Shown here one piece after another: positions 29,094 to 39,537 of a stretch of DNA of 64,000 bases; the stretch's first letter is position 1, and each line of letters opens with the position of its first letter. Made by a program: the position numbers and the translations under genes. Below the pieces are notes generated by a model. That model saw only the letters and a list, made by a program, of their open reading frames with translations. It ran no database searches and was not told the DNA's origin. This DNA is from Thiohalocapsa sp. ML1 (GTDB lineage Bacteria > Pseudomonadota > Gammaproteobacteria > Chromatiales > Chromatiaceae), in contig NZ_JABX01000005.1 of assembly GCF_001469165.1 (NCBI RefSeq), forward strand, positions 140,177-204,176, given 5' to 3'.

Positions 29094-30773
29094 TTACGCC
29101 GACGGCGTCTGTCCGGCGCGCTCGGCGACGGCGCGCTTGAGCGCCTTGGCGCGGGCGTCCACCCAGCGCTCGGCGGGCACGACGCGGCTCAGGCCAAGGG
29201 CCTCCAGGCGCTTGCGTGCCTGCGGTTGCAGCCCGGCAAGGTAGACCCGGCAGCCGTGGCTTGCGGCGTCGCGGACGGCGCCCTCGATGGCGAGCGAGGT
29301 GGTGACGCCCAGATGCGGCACGTCGGTGAGGTCCACCACCAGGCTGCGCGCTCCGGCGATCTCGAGCTGCAGGCGCGTGATGGCCTTGGCGGCGCCGAAG
29401 ATCAGCGGGCCGCTCAGGCACAGCAAGGCGATGCCGTTGCCCGGGTCGGACAGGATCTTGCGCTCCTCCTCGGTGCCGTTTTTGCACTGCATGTCGTCAT
29501 CGACGGGTTCGGACAGGCCCAGCAGCTTGACGCCCTCCGACTGCAGGTCCGCAAGCCTGCGGATGGTGAGCACGTTGGCCACGAACAGCCCGATGCCGAC
29601 GGCGGTGATGAGGTCCACGAAGACGGTCATCGCGATGACGCCGTACATGATCAGCGCACCGCGCACAGACACCAGGTGTGCGCGCCGGAGGAAGCCCCAG
29701 TCGATGATGTCGATGCCGACCTTGATGGCGATGCCGGCGAGCACGGCCTTCGGGATGGGCTCCACCAGCGCGCCGGCGCCGAAGACGACAATGCCGAGGA
29801 TGACGGCGCGGGTGAGTCCGGACAGCGCCGTGTGGGCGCCGGTCTGGATGTTCACCACCGTGCCCATGGTCGCGCCGGCGCCGGGCAGGCCGCCGCACAG
29901 GCCTGATGCCAGGTTGCCCAGGCCCTGGCCAATGAGCTCCTTGTCCGAGTCGTGCTGGGTCCGGGTCAGGCTGTCGGCGATGACCGACGTCAGCAGCGCA
30001 TCGATGGAGCCGAGCAGCGCCAGCACGATGGCGTCGACCACCATGTGCTGCCACTGCTCCTGCGTGAACGTGGGCAGTTGGATGCTCGGCAGGCCGCCCG
30101 GCACCTCGCCGATGGCGCGGTAGGCGCCGCTGCCGAGTACGAAAATGGCAAGCAGCGTGCCCACCACCAGCGCGAGCAGTTGCGGCGGCATGAAGCGGCG
30201 CCAGCCGCGGGGCATCAGCAACAGGATCGCGAGCGCCACGCCGCCGAGGGTGGCCTCGCCCGGGTTGATCTGGGCGATGAAGTCCGGCAAGGCCCGCAGC
30301 GAGCCGAGCACGCCGCCGGGCGGCGACGCATAGCCGAGCAGGGGCGGCAACTGGATGATGATCAGAATGAAGCCGATGCCCGACATGAAGCCCGAGATGA
30401 CCGTGTAGGGCATCATCGTGACGTAGCGGCCGAGCTTCAGCACACCGAACAGGACCTGAATTAGCCCGGTCATCATGACCGTGGTGAAGGCCATGGCCAT
30501 GCCCTGCTCGGGGTTGGCGGCCATCATGCTCATGATGACCGCCGTGAACACGACGGTCATGGGTCCGGTGGGCTCGGAGATCAGCGTCGGCGTGCCGCCG
30601 AAGATCGCGGCGAAGAACCCGACCAGCACGGCGCCGTACAGGCCTGCCTCAGCGCCGGCGCCGGACGCGACACCGAAGGCCAGCGCCATAGGCAGCGCGA
30701 TGACGGCCGCCGTGACGCCGCCGAACAGGTCGCCCTTGGCGTGGTCCAGGCTGAACTGATTGAAGATCCGCAT
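29094..30773 (-). CDS. SulP-family inorganic anion transporter with STAS domain
   Basis: A 559-residue inner-membrane transporter with the SLC26/SulP fold. TISEPTGPMT-like SEPTGPMTVVF marks the substrate region, and residues about 1-430 hold the membrane domain; residues about 440-559 are a STAS domain (SLVVDLTDVPHLGVTTSLAI). Such proteins take up sulfate, bicarbonate or molybdate; bicarbonate (BicA-like) or sulfate cannot be separated here. GAGGGGAA precedes the start at 30773. It is a single gene with a 178-base upstream spacer (30774-30951) holding its promoter. Confidence 0.92.
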   Translation of the reverse strand: MRIFNQFSLDHAKGDLFGGVTAAVIALPMALAFGVASGAGAEAGLYGAVLVGFFAAIFGGTPTLISEPTGPMTVVFTAVIMSMMAANPEQGMAMAFTTVMMTGLIQVLFGVLKLGRYVTMMPYTVISGFMSGIGFILIIIQLPPLLGYASPPGGVLGSLRALPDFIAQINPGEATLGGVALAILLLMPRGWRRFMPPQLLALVVGTLLAIFVLGSGAYRAIGEVPGGLPSIQLPTFTQEQWQHMVVDAIVLALLGSIDALLTSVIADSLTRTQHDSDKELIGQGLGNLASGLCGGLPGAGATMGTVVNIQTGAHTALSGLTRAVILGIVVFGAGALVEPIPKAVLAGIAIKVGIDIIDWGFLRRAHLVSVRGALIMYGVIAMTVFVDLITAVGIGLFVANVLTIRRLADLQSEGVKLLGLSEPVDDDMQCKNGTEEERKILSDPGNGIALLCLSGPLIFGAAKAITRLQLEIAGARSLVVDLTDVPHLGVTTSLAIEGAVRDAASHGCRVYLAGLQPQARKRLEALGLSRVVPAERWVDARAKALKRAVAERAGQTPSA

Positions 30774-30951
30774 GGTCGTTTTCCCCTCTAAGCGCCCGGT
30801 TTTCGGCAAACGGGCCGGCAGTGTCCGGACGTGGCTCCCCTAAGGGAAATCGATAAAGCAAATCAAATGGATCGATTTAAGGCTATGCGTTCGCCCATCT
30901 GTGCTGCGGTTGCCGCGACCCCGAGGTCGCCGGCACCCGGCAAGCCCGCAG

Positions 30952-32178
30952 TCAGCGCAGCCGCGCGAGCAGCGCGGGCGTCGGCCAGGCGTCGGCGGGC
31001 AGCCCGAGCTGCTGCTGCTCGGCGCGCACGGCGGCGCGCGTTCTCTCGCCCAAGATGCCGTCGATGGCGCCGACATCGTGGCCGCGCGCGGCGAGCGCCG
31101 CTTGCAGCTCGCGCATGGCAGCGCCGTCGAGCCCGGGCTCCGGACGCCCCGGATCGATCTTCGGCGCACCGGCGAGCCGCGTCGCAAAATACGCCGCGGT
31201 GGTGCAGTAGGTCAGGGACTGATTCCACGCAAGATACACGTCGAAATTGGGGTAGGCCAGAAAGGCCGGCCCGGTGCGGCCCATCGGCAGCAGCAGCGCG
31301 GCAGGCAGGTAATCCGCCGGCAACGCCGCGCCGTCCGCGGCGGTGACGCCAAGTGCCGCCCAGTGGGCGCGCGGGTGGCGCTGGTAGACGTCGGCCTCGG
31401 CCCAAGGCAGCTCGGCCGGTACGCGCACCGCCGCGAGCCAGGGCTCGCCGGCGCGCCAGCCCAGGTGGCTCAGGTAACGCGCCGCGGTGGCGATGACGTC
31501 GGCGGGGCTGGTCTTGAGCGCGACACGGCCATCGCCATCGCCATCGGTGCCGAACCTCAGATAGTCGGACGGCAGCAATTGCACCTGACCCAGCTCGCCG
31601 GCCCAGGCGCCTTTGAGGTCGGCGCGGCGCAGCCAACCCGAGTCCAGGAGCCGCAGCGCATCCTGAAGCTGCGGCCGGAACAGGGCCGGCCGGCGGCAGT
31701 CGTGGGCGAGGGTGGCGAGCGCGGTCAGCGTGTCGAAGTCCCCCTGCACGGCGCCGTAGTCCGTCTCCAGCCCCCAGAACGCCGCGATCACGGCGCCCGG
31801 CACGCCGGTGTCGCGCTCCGCGGCGGCGAAGCTGTCGGCGTGGGCGGTGAGCTTCTCACGGCCCACCCGCAGGCGATAGTCGTTGACCATGCGCCCGGCA
31901 AAGGTCAGCCAGTCCTGCGTGAACACCGCTTGGGCGCGGTCGTGGGCGAGGACGCTCGCATTCGGTGCCAAGCCATCCAGCGCGGCGATGCTGTCGGGCC
32001 CGATGCCGGCCGCCTGGGCTTCGCTGCGCACAGCGTCCAGCCAACTGGCGAAGTCGCCGCCGCAGTCGGCCGGGGCGCTCGTCTGGCCCGCCGCGCTGCC
32101 GGCAATCAGGAGCAGCGACAGCCTGAGGCTGCCGCCGACGCAACGGGCAAAACAACGGGGGCGCGGTGGCTTGGTCAT
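30952..32178 (-). CDS. Lytic murein transglycosylase, MltB type
   Basis: A 408-residue periplasmic enzyme that would cleave peptidoglycan to 1,6-anhydro muropeptides. A signal peptide covers about 1-32 (LRLSLLLIAGSAAGQ, no lipobox Cys seen). The catalytic Glu lies in FWGLETDYGAVQGD; ELGQVQLLPSDYLRFG follows with a D-x-D-x-D-G loop (GTDGDGDGRV) that looks like a calcium-binding loop, known in Slt35/MltB. A C-terminal peptidoglycan-binding domain (about 345-408: LQAALAARGHDVGAIDG) completes it. Start 32178 gives the signal peptide. Confidence 0.9.
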   Translation of the reverse strand: MTKPPRPRCFARCVGGSLRLSLLLIAGSAAGQTSAPADCGGDFASWLDAVRSEAQAAGIGPDSIAALDGLAPNASVLAHDRAQAVFTQDWLTFAGRMVNDYRLRVGREKLTAHADSFAAAERDTGVPGAVIAAFWGLETDYGAVQGDFDTLTALATLAHDCRRPALFRPQLQDALRLLDSGWLRRADLKGAWAGELGQVQLLPSDYLRFGTDGDGDGRVALKTSPADVIATAARYLSHLGWRAGEPWLAAVRVPAELPWAEADVYQRHPRAHWAALGVTAADGAALPADYLPAALLLPMGRTGPAFLAYPNFDVYLAWNQSLTYCTTAAYFATRLAGAPKIDPGRPEPGLDGAAMRELQAALAARGHDVGAIDGILGERTRAAVRAEQQQLGLPADAWPTPALLARLR

Positions 32179-32301
32179 CGGCAGTGGACCGGCGCGTTGC
32201 AGCGGGGTGGAAATGCGAGATGTTGAACCGGGCGCTATCCGACGCGCCGCCGGCGCGACGATAATGGATGCATCCCCCAAGCGCGACTAGGTTGCACCCC
32301 G

Positions 32302-33000
32302 ATGGCCGAGCCCAGCAACAACCAGACTGCCAGCGCCGCCGCCGATCGGCTGATCGAGGCCGTGCGCGATGACCCGGCGCTGCGCGCCGAGCTGACTGAC
32401 CGGCTGCGCGATGCGCTGGGGTTCGGCAGCCAGCCGGCGGCGGCCATCACCGAGGCGGGCAAGGCCCGCCGCCTCGCGGTGACGCTGCGCAAGGACATGC
32501 GCGAGCAGACCCGTCGGCACAAGCGGGCCAAATGGTACACCGGGATCGTCGGGCTGTTCGCGGTCATGATCGGTGGCGTGCTGTTCGCGATGGTCTGGAT
32601 GATGATGACCGACATGGACCGCATGGAGGCCTACATGTACAACATGGGCCATGCGGCGCGGGACGCCAAGGATGCCGATCGGGACCCGCGCAAGTTCCAA
32701 GGCCCGAGCTTCATGCTGAGCATGGCGCGGGACATGCAGTCCATGAACGAGCAGATGACGGCCATGCGCGGCGACATGGGCCAGATGCGCAGCGCCATGC
32801 TCCAGATGGACAGCAGCATGACCACGATGCGCGAGGACATCGGGCGCATGAGCACCGACATGACGACGATGAACGCCAGCATGGGCCGCATGCAGTACGA
32901 CGTGCTGCTGATGCGCCACGGGGTCGGCAACATGGCCAGCGACACGGGCTCCATGAGCGTGCCCTTCCGGGCGATGGACCAGTTCATCCCGTTCCGCTGA
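32302..33000 (+). CDS. Met-rich membrane-anchored coiled-coil protein, unknown function
   Basis: A 232-residue protein. Residues 1-75 are helical and charged, then one membrane span (YTGIVGLFAVMIGGVLFAMVW), then about 120 residues with Met at heptad-like spacing (MQSMNEQMTAMRGDMGQM and similar) predicting a long coiled coil outside the membrane. The C-terminus is MDQFIPFR. No family is recognised. It is divergent from the transglycosylase gene, 123 bases away, so an envelope role is possible. Confidence 0.75.
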   Translation: MAEPSNNQTASAAADRLIEAVRDDPALRAELTDRLRDALGFGSQPAAAITEAGKARRLAVTLRKDMREQTRRHKRAKWYTGIVGLFAVMIGGVLFAMVWMMMTDMDRMEAYMYNMGHAARDAKDADRDPRKFQGPSFMLSMARDMQSMNEQMTAMRGDMGQMRSAMLQMDSSMTTMREDIGRMSTDMTTMNASMGRMQYDVLLMRHGVGNMASDTGSMSVPFRAMDQFIPFR

Positions 33001-33229
33001 CATCCGCGCATCGGGACGGCTGCCTTGTGCAGGACTTGGCGCAATTAGGCGGCCTTGATCGTTATCCCCACCAGCGCCGCGGGCTCCGTGCGTAGCGAGG
33101 GCTTCCAGCCCTGGTGGCGACGGCGTTGAGCAGAAACCGATTTCGATAGCGATCCCGATGGCGATGAGCACGGCTCGTTGGTGTGAGGCGACGCCTCCCC
33201 AGACGGTGCTTTGCTGGCACAATGCCGCT
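33001..33229. repeat. Spacer with a GATTTC/GATCCC element before fbpB
   Basis: GATTTCGATAGCGATCCCG at 33139-33157, followed by ATGAGCACGGCTCGTTGGTG and GAGGCGACGCC (about 33162-33195), parallels the order seen at 49140-49190 and 57460-57500 (hexamers, then GCACGAC, GTCTGAGGCGA). It is a shortened copy of that dispersed element. No gene is seen before the permease. Confidence 0.6.
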
Positions 33230-34981
33230 ATGAAAAGAGAGTCAATCGCATCTCCTGCAAGAGACCGCCGACGCCCGCGCCTGCCGCTCGCCGCGCTGTC
33301 CGTCGTCGTCGCCGCGCTCTTCTCGGTGCCGGTGCTGGGCGTGTTGTTCAATATGTTCCGCGAGGGGCAGGGGAACTGGGCGCACCTCGTGTCCACGGTG
33401 CTGCCGGACTATGTGCTGAACAGCCTGGTGCTGATGCTCGGCGCCGGGGTGGGCGTCGTCATCGGCGGCACCGGCACGGCCTGGCTCGTGGTCATGTGCC
33501 GGTTTCCGGGGCGACGGCTGTTCGAGTGGATGCTGGTGCTGCCGCTCGCCATCCCCGCCTATGTCGTCGCCTACGCCTACACGGACCTGCTGCAGCACGC
33601 GGGCCCGGTGCAGACGCTGCTGCGCGATCTGACCGGCTGGGGGCCGCGGGACTATTGGTTTCCGAACATCCGCTCCGTCGGCGGTGCCGTGGTGGTGTTC
33701 AGCGCCGTGCTCTACCCCTACGTCTATCTGCTGGCGCGGACGGCCTTTCTGCAGCAATCCATCTGCGCGCTGGAGGTGGGTCGCACGCTCGGGCGCACGC
33801 CCTGGGGCGGGTTCTGGAGCATCGCGCTGCCGCTGGCGCGCCCCGCCATCGTCACCGGCATGGCGCTGGCGCTGATGGAGACGCTGGCCGACTTCGGCAC
33901 CGTCGCGCACTTCGGCGTGCCGACCTTCACCACCGGCATCTATCGCACCTGGTATTCCATGGGCGACAAGGTGGCGGCGGCGCAGCTCGCGAGCGTGCTG
34001 CTCGCCTTCGTCTTCGCGCTCCTGATGCTGGAGCAACGCAGCCGCTGGCGGGCGCGCTTTCATGAGACGTCGCGGCGCTGGCAGGTCATTGATCCGTACC
34101 GGCTGCGCGGCTGGCGGGCCTGGCTCGCCAGCGCCTTCTGCGCCGGCCCGCTCGTGATCGGCTTCATCCTGCCCGTGGCCATGCTGCTATGGATGGCGGC
34201 CACGGCCGGGCACGACTTTCTGACGCCACGCTATCTCAGGCTCACGGCCAACAGCACCATCCTTGCGGGTGCGACGGCCGTGCTGGCCGTGGTGGTCGCA
34301 CTGTTTCTGGCCTACGTGGCGCGTATCGAGCGCTCGCCGATCGCGGCCGGGGCCAATCGCGTCGCGGCCTTGGGTTACGCGGTGCCGGGCTCCGTGATCG
34401 CCGTCGGCATCCTGATCCCGGTGGCGGCATTGGATAACGCCATCGATAGCTGGGTTCGGGCCAACTTCGGCTTCGGCGTCGGGCTCATCTTTACGGGCGG
34501 CATCGCGGCGCTCGTGTTCGCGTACCTGGTGCGCTTCCTGGCCGTGTCCCTCAACACCGTGCAGGCGAGCCTGGGCAAGGTCACGACGCACATGGACGAT
34601 GTCGCCCGCTCGCTGGGCCACGGGCCGCTTGCGACGGCGTTGCGGGTGCACATCCCGGTGATCTCGGGCGGGTTGTTGACCGCCGGGCTCATTGTTTTCG
34701 TGGACGTGTTCAAGGAGCTGCCGGCGACGCTCATCATGCGGCCCTTCAATTTCGACACGCTCGCGATCCAGGCCTACAACCTGGCCAAGGACGAGCGTCT
34801 GACGCAGGCGGCGACGCCGTCGCTCATCATCGTTGCCTGCGGGCTGCTGCCGGTGTTCCTGCTGAGCCGGCAGATCATGGCCTCGCGCCCCGGCGGGCGG
34901 GCGCAGAAGGCGAGGGCGCCCCGCACCGATGCCGAGCCCAAGCGGCCGGCCGCGGCCGGGACGGTGCCGATCGGGACCTAG
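33230..34981 (+). CDS. Ferric iron ABC transporter permease (FbpB-like)
   Basis: A 583-residue membrane protein with two fused permease halves and about 12 spans. Each half has its ATPase-coupling loop: EVGRTLGRTPWGGFWSIALP (about 183-202) and DVARSLGHGPLATALRVHIP. This double-size architecture is typical of Fe(III) transporters of the FbpABC/FutABC kind. It faces the binding-protein gene convergently. No ATPase (FbpC) gene is in the window, so it must be supplied elsewhere. Start 33230 is the ATG after AATGCCGCT. Confidence 0.9.
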   Translation: MKRESIASPARDRRRPRLPLAALSVVVAALFSVPVLGVLFNMFREGQGNWAHLVSTVLPDYVLNSLVLMLGAGVGVVIGGTGTAWLVVMCRFPGRRLFEWMLVLPLAIPAYVVAYAYTDLLQHAGPVQTLLRDLTGWGPRDYWFPNIRSVGGAVVVFSAVLYPYVYLLARTAFLQQSICALEVGRTLGRTPWGGFWSIALPLARPAIVTGMALALMETLADFGTVAHFGVPTFTTGIYRTWYSMGDKVAAAQLASVLLAFVFALLMLEQRSRWRARFHETSRRWQVIDPYRLRGWRAWLASAFCAGPLVIGFILPVAMLLWMAATAGHDFLTPRYLRLTANSTILAGATAVLAVVVALFLAYVARIERSPIAAGANRVAALGYAVPGSVIAVGILIPVAALDNAIDSWVRANFGFGVGLIFTGGIAALVFAYLVRFLAVSLNTVQASLGKVTTHMDDVARSLGHGPLATALRVHIPVISGGLLTAGLIVFVDVFKELPATLIMRPFNFDTLAIQAYNLAKDERLTQAATPSLIIVACGLLPVFLLSRQIMASRPGGRAQKARAPRTDAEPKRPAAAGTVPIGT

Positions 34982-34983
34982 CG

Positions 34984-35050
34984 ATGCGCCCCCGGGTACG
35001 CCGGCTTTAGCCGGCCCCCGGGAGGGCCGACTGAAGTCGGCGTACCCGGG
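34984..35050. repeat. CCCCCGGGTACGCCGGC palindrome
   Basis: Nested inverted repeats: CCCCGGGTACGCCG at the left end pairs with CGGCGTACCCGGGG at the right, with GGCTTTAGCC and CCGACTGAAGTCGG as smaller stems inside. It lies between convergent iron-transport genes just before the terminator, and resembles the CCGACCTCNAGGTCGG palindromes at 26950 and 38600 in design. Confidence 0.65.
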
Positions 35051-35056
35051 GGCAAC

Positions 35057-35092
35057 AAAAAGCCCCGGCCTGCGGGGCAGGCCGGGGCTTTT
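35057..35092. terminator. Bidirectional rho-independent terminator between fbpB and fbpA
   Basis: AAAAAGCCCCGGCCTG, a short CGGGG loop region, then CAGGCCGGGGCTTTT. A 12-bp GC-rich stem is flanked by A and T runs, so it can stop transcription from both convergent iron-transport genes. Confidence 0.88.
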
Positions 35093-35129
35093 GTGTTGGT
35101 GACGGGCCGGCGCTGCCGGCCCGGCGGGC

Positions 35130-36152
35130 TCACTTATAGCCGACGCGGTCGTAGATGCGCTGTGCCTCGGCCTGGTTCTCGCCCAGCACGTTCAGGTTGA
35201 TGCTGTCCGCCTTGTAGGCGCCAAGCTTGGCGACGCTGTCCGACAGCGCCGTGCCGGGCACCACCGGGTACTCGTCGTTGCCGGCCGAGAAGTACTGCTG
35301 CGCCTGCTCGCTGCTCAGGTATTCCAGGAATTTGATCGCGTTCTCGCGGTTCGGCGCGTGCTTGGTCACGCCGGCGCCGGAGATGTTCTCGTGGGTGCCG
35401 AAGCTCTCCTGATTCGGGAACACCCAGCCGATGCTGGCGATGGCCTCCTTGTCCAGACCCTCGACGTCCGTGCGCAACGCGCGGGCGAAGTAGTAGGTGT
35501 TGGCCATGGCGATGGCGCATTCCCCGGAGGCGACGGCCTTGATCTGGTCGGTATCGCCGCCGGCCGGGTCGCGGGCGCGGTTCTCCCAGACGCCGGCGGC
35601 CCACTTCTCGGCCTCCTCAGCGCCCAGGTGCTCAATGAGTGCGGCCATCAGCGAGAGCATGTAGATGTTGCTCGCGCTGCGGGTGCAGACCAGCCCCTTG
35701 AGCTTCGGGTCGGCGAGGTCCTGATAGGTCTGGATGTCCTTCGGGTCCACGCGCTCCTTGTCGTAGAAGAGGATGCGGGCGCGCTTGGAGAAGCCCCACC
35801 AGTGCCCGTCGGGGTGGTGCAGGGGGGCCGGGATGCGAGTTTCCAGCAGCTCGGACTCCACCGGCTGCAACAGGCCGGCCTCGTCGGCACGCCACAGGCG
35901 GCCCGCGTCGACGGTGATCAGGATGTCCGCGGGGCTGTTCTGGCCCTCGGCCTTGATGCGCTCGATGAGCTGGTCGCCGTCGCCCTCGATGCGGTTGATC
36001 TTGATGCCGGTCTCCTTCTCGAAGTCGGAGTACAGCCGCTCGTCCGTGTCGTAGTGGCGGGAGGAGTAGATGTTCACCTCGCCGTCCGCGTAGACGCTGC
36101 CGGCGACGAGACAGAGCAGCGTCGCCGCGCCGATGGTGGTTCTGGTCAGCAT
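35130..36152 (-). CDS. Ferric iron ABC transporter substrate-binding protein (FutA/FbpA-like)
   Basis: A 340-residue periplasmic protein with a signal peptide (AATLLCLVAGSVYADG). VNIYSSRHYDTDERLYSDFE opens the mature protein and is the FutA-type start, with the YSSRHYD motif near the iron site; later Tyr residues in MANTYYFARAL are the usual ferric ligands. It feeds the convergent permease gene. A Fur-box-like site lies at 36274-36292, about 120 bases upstream of its start, consistent with iron repression. Confidence 0.93.
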   Translation of the reverse strand: MLTRTTIGAATLLCLVAGSVYADGEVNIYSSRHYDTDERLYSDFEKETGIKINRIEGDGDQLIERIKAEGQNSPADILITVDAGRLWRADEAGLLQPVESELLETRIPAPLHHPDGHWWGFSKRARILFYDKERVDPKDIQTYQDLADPKLKGLVCTRSASNIYMLSLMAALIEHLGAEEAEKWAAGVWENRARDPAGGDTDQIKAVASGECAIAMANTYYFARALRTDVEGLDKEAIASIGWVFPNQESFGTHENISGAGVTKHAPNRENAIKFLEYLSSEQAQQYFSAGNDEYPVVPGTALSDSVAKLGAYKADSINLNVLGENQAEAQRIYDRVGYK

Positions 36153-36273
36153 GTGGAGTCCTCGACGGTTATGGGCATCAGGCCCTTGGTTGCAAGCAGG
36201 TCTGGAAAAAGCGTGGCTTGGCGGCGAAACGGTTGGGTCGCCGCCGCTCAGCAGGCGCGAAGACTACCACCAT

Positions 36274-36292
36274 TAAGAAGCGTTCGCATTCG
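36274..36292. promoter_or_regulatory. Fur-box-like site upstream of the iron-binding protein gene
   Basis: TAAGAAGCGTTCGCATTCG. It aligns without gaps with sites at 39538, 47322 and (reverse strand) 45432, sharing TA-GAA at one end and GCATT at the other, the two arms of a high-GC Fur box. Placed 122 bases upstream of the FbpA-like start. Confidence 0.65.
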
Positions 36293-36362
36293 AGGTTGAT
36301 GCGCGACTGCATCGGATTCCCGATGGCAGGTTCTGGGAGCTCCCTTGGCCCTCGGCCCTTCT

Positions 36363-37439
<1,077 letters not shown>

Positions 37440-37870
37440 CGGATCAACTCCCAAACTGCAGCGTTGCGAGGTCAGTTTAGCGACTCGCATGCCGTGCCAC
37501 GCGCTCGCCATGCTTGTCCGCGTGCGCCGTCGAGGCACCGAAAAGCCTCCGACAAGCAAGCTCTCGGTCAGTGGGCGTCTCGTTGGGTTGGTGTTAACGA
37601 CCCAGGGCCGTGCGCGCATCCCGGCCCTGCCTTATGAAGCGGGTGCCACCCAGGCGCCCGGGCGGAAGCGCCCCATCACCCGTCGGTCGTCCCTGTACCC
37701 CTGCTCAGGTGACCTCGGCCCCTCGGAAGCCGTCGCTGCCCCGATTCTGTCGAACACGTGTTGGCCTCAATATCCCAGCCGACGTGCGCGAATCGGCGTG
37801 CTTGCGGGCCCAAGACACCGGCGGTGCTATCGCGCTTTCTCCCGGGCCTATTCACACAAGGGTGCTCGCC
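37440..37870. other. Divergent spacer between dmeF-like and PEP-CTERM-like genes
   Basis: About 430 bases with no convincing gene, repeat or riboswitch. Several short inverted repeats occur (for example GGGCGGAAGCGCCC at 37661-37674). Promoters for both flanking genes must lie here. Confidence 0.4.
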
Positions 37871-38494
37871 ATGAGGGGCTTAACGGGTTGGTTCAGCGCG
37901 GCGGCTCTGCTGGCGGCCGCATTGGTCGCCGTTCCGGCGCAGGCGGCGTTGGTCGGTCAATATGATGGCATCGATTGTGGCGTTAGCTCGTCTGGGACCA
38001 TCGGCGAGTTCGGGAGTGGGGCGGATTGCGTCATTCCGGAGGATTCCGTCGAGGGGATCAAGGGTCCGACGCCGCTCATCGCGAAGTTCGAGTTTGCCTT
38101 TGATAGTTCAGACGGTCTCAGCGTCACCGTCGGCGCCACCTTTGTCGGGGTCGTCACGCGGGACCACTTCCAGTTCACGTCCACTGACGGGCTTACCGGA
38201 ACATGGCGCTACGACGCGGGGCCCACCGACCCGATGCTGACAGCCTTCGCGGTGAACTACGGGACGGTATTCGATCTCTACGTTGTCGAGAACGGGCAGC
38301 AGGGCGACTGGGAGACGGCCAATGGCCTTGGCCTGCGGCAGCTTTCCTTCTACGACCGGGGCTTGTCCACGACGATGGCGGTGCCGGCGCCGACGCCACT
38401 GGTCTTGTTGGCAGCGGGTGCTGGCTTCCTGCTGCTCGCGCGCCAACGGAACCGCGGTGTCGAGGGTCAGCGGTCGCTCTGCGCCCCGGGGTAG
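37871..38494 (+). CDS. PEP-CTERM-like sorted exported protein
   Basis: A 207-residue exported protein. A signal peptide (WFSAAALLAAALVAVPAQAA) opens it, a Gly/Ser/Asp-rich beta domain with one CysCys pair (GIDCGVSS ... GADCVIP) follows, and the tail is VPAPTPLVLLAAGAGFLLLA followed by RQRNR: a short Pro motif, membrane segment and basic end, the plan of PEP-CTERM proteins processed by exosortase. The motif is VPAP instead of VPEP. Function unknown, probably surface or exopolysaccharide associated. Start 37871 gives the signal peptide. Confidence 0.75.
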   Translation: MRGLTGWFSAAALLAAALVAVPAQAALVGQYDGIDCGVSSSGTIGEFGSGADCVIPEDSVEGIKGPTPLIAKFEFAFDSSDGLSVTVGATFVGVVTRDHFQFTSTDGLTGTWRYDAGPTDPMLTAFAVNYGTVFDLYVVENGQQGDWETANGLGLRQLSFYDRGLSTTMAVPAPTPLVLLAAGAGFLLLARQRNRGVEGQRSLCAPG

Positions 38495-39151
38495 TGAGGC
38501 GGGGGAAAGGCGGAGAGAAGCTCGGCAGCAAAGCAGTTGCCAGCCCGGAGCTGAGCCGCGCCGGAGCCGGGCCGGGCCGGGCCGGGCCGGGCCGGAGAGC
38601 CGACCTCTAGGTCGGCTCGGCAGTCGCGATATCGCATCCCGCTTTGGTCGGTGTTGACCTGGAGGTCAACACTCCAGTCATCCTCCAGTCATCCTCCAGT
38701 CATCCTCCAGTCATCCTCCAGTCAGCGCTGCGCACGGCGACGCTCCGTGCCCTGGTTGGTCTGAGGCTCTGCCTGGCTAGTCGCCGTGGCGCTCCGGCGC
38801 ACACTCGGCCGCGAGTGCGCGCAGGGTCGCCCAGCGCTGCTGCCGGCGCGAGGGCGTGCGCCTGTGCGCGGCACGGACGAGCCAATGGGGCAGCCAATTG
38901 GGCACCCATTTGGGCACCCAATGGGGCAGGGCACTAGTTGACGGCGCTGGCGCCGGGGGCTCGATGCGCGTTTGCGCCGATGCACAGTCGCGGTCGGCTG
39001 AGTCCCGTTGCCAAGCGCTCGCTTGGTGTGTTTGGTCTGAGATGAAGATCATGTCCGCCGGACCGAGCCTGCAAGCCTGCGGTTGAGGGTCGCCCCACCG
39101 GCGCGCGCCACCGCCGACAGCGGCCGACAGCGGTGGGCGACGGTTGGGCGA
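38495..39151. repeat. Composite palindromic repeat, copy B, with tandem CCTCCAGTCAT units
   Basis: GGGCC tandem units (38568-38592) run into CCGGAGAGCCGACCTCTAGG (partner AGGTCGGCTCGG), CGCGATATCGC, GTTGACCTGGAGGTCAACAC and at least five tandem ATCCTCCAGTC units (38677-38722). It parallels 26917-27055. Further on, GGGCACCCATTTGGGCACCC at 38896-38915 is a second small tandem repeat. No gene is supported in 38495-39151. Confidence 0.75.
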
Positions 39152-39508
39152 TCAGACCAGCGCGGTGACCAGCGTCCGGGCGGACTGCTCCACGGCCTTC
39201 TGCAGCACCGCGCCCACCAGCGCCTTGCCGAACGTCTCCCCGATGCGGCGCACGTGCTCGCTCTCGCGGCGCGCAGCGCTCATGCAGCCCAGCTCCTCCA
39301 GCGTCGCGAACAGCGTTGCGCGGGAGACCTTGTCCGGGTCGTACTGCACGATCAGGCTCGCCGCGCGGGGCTTGATTTCGACGGCGCGGATGCCTTCCAT
39401 GGCCAGCAGGCGCTCGCGTGCTGCGTCAGCACGTGCGCCGTGGTGGCATTCAAATGCCTTCGAGCGGATGCGGATGCGGCCGGGAACATGATGGATATAC
39501 TGGCTCAT
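39152..39508 (-). CDS. HMA-like (heavy-metal-associated domain 2) protein
   Basis: A 118-residue protein with a ferredoxin-like HMA fold: HHVPGRIRIRSKAF at the start, a helix with ARERLLAMEGIRAVEI, then AASLIVQYDP. The CxxC metal motif is missing, as in HMA_2 proteins. HxVPGRxRxR is repeated almost exactly at the N-terminus of the P-type ATPase at 42822, so the two are probably partners. A C-terminal helix (RIGETFGKALVGAVLQKAVE) may pack on membrane. A Fur-box-like site lies 30 bases upstream. Start 39508 is chosen by homology. Confidence 0.75.
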   Translation of the reverse strand: MSQYIHHVPGRIRIRSKAFECHHGARADAARERLLAMEGIRAVEIKPRAASLIVQYDPDKVSRATLFATLEELGCMSAARRESEHVRRIGETFGKALVGAVLQKAVEQSARTLVTALV

Positions 39509-39537
39509 CGGTGCGTACCTGGAAACACGATGCGGAA

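Noticed and set aside
37440..37870. Possible cobalamin or other riboswitch before the PEP-CTERM-like gene
   Set aside because: The spacer has several GC-rich inverted repeats but none of the conserved riboswitch boxes could be found.
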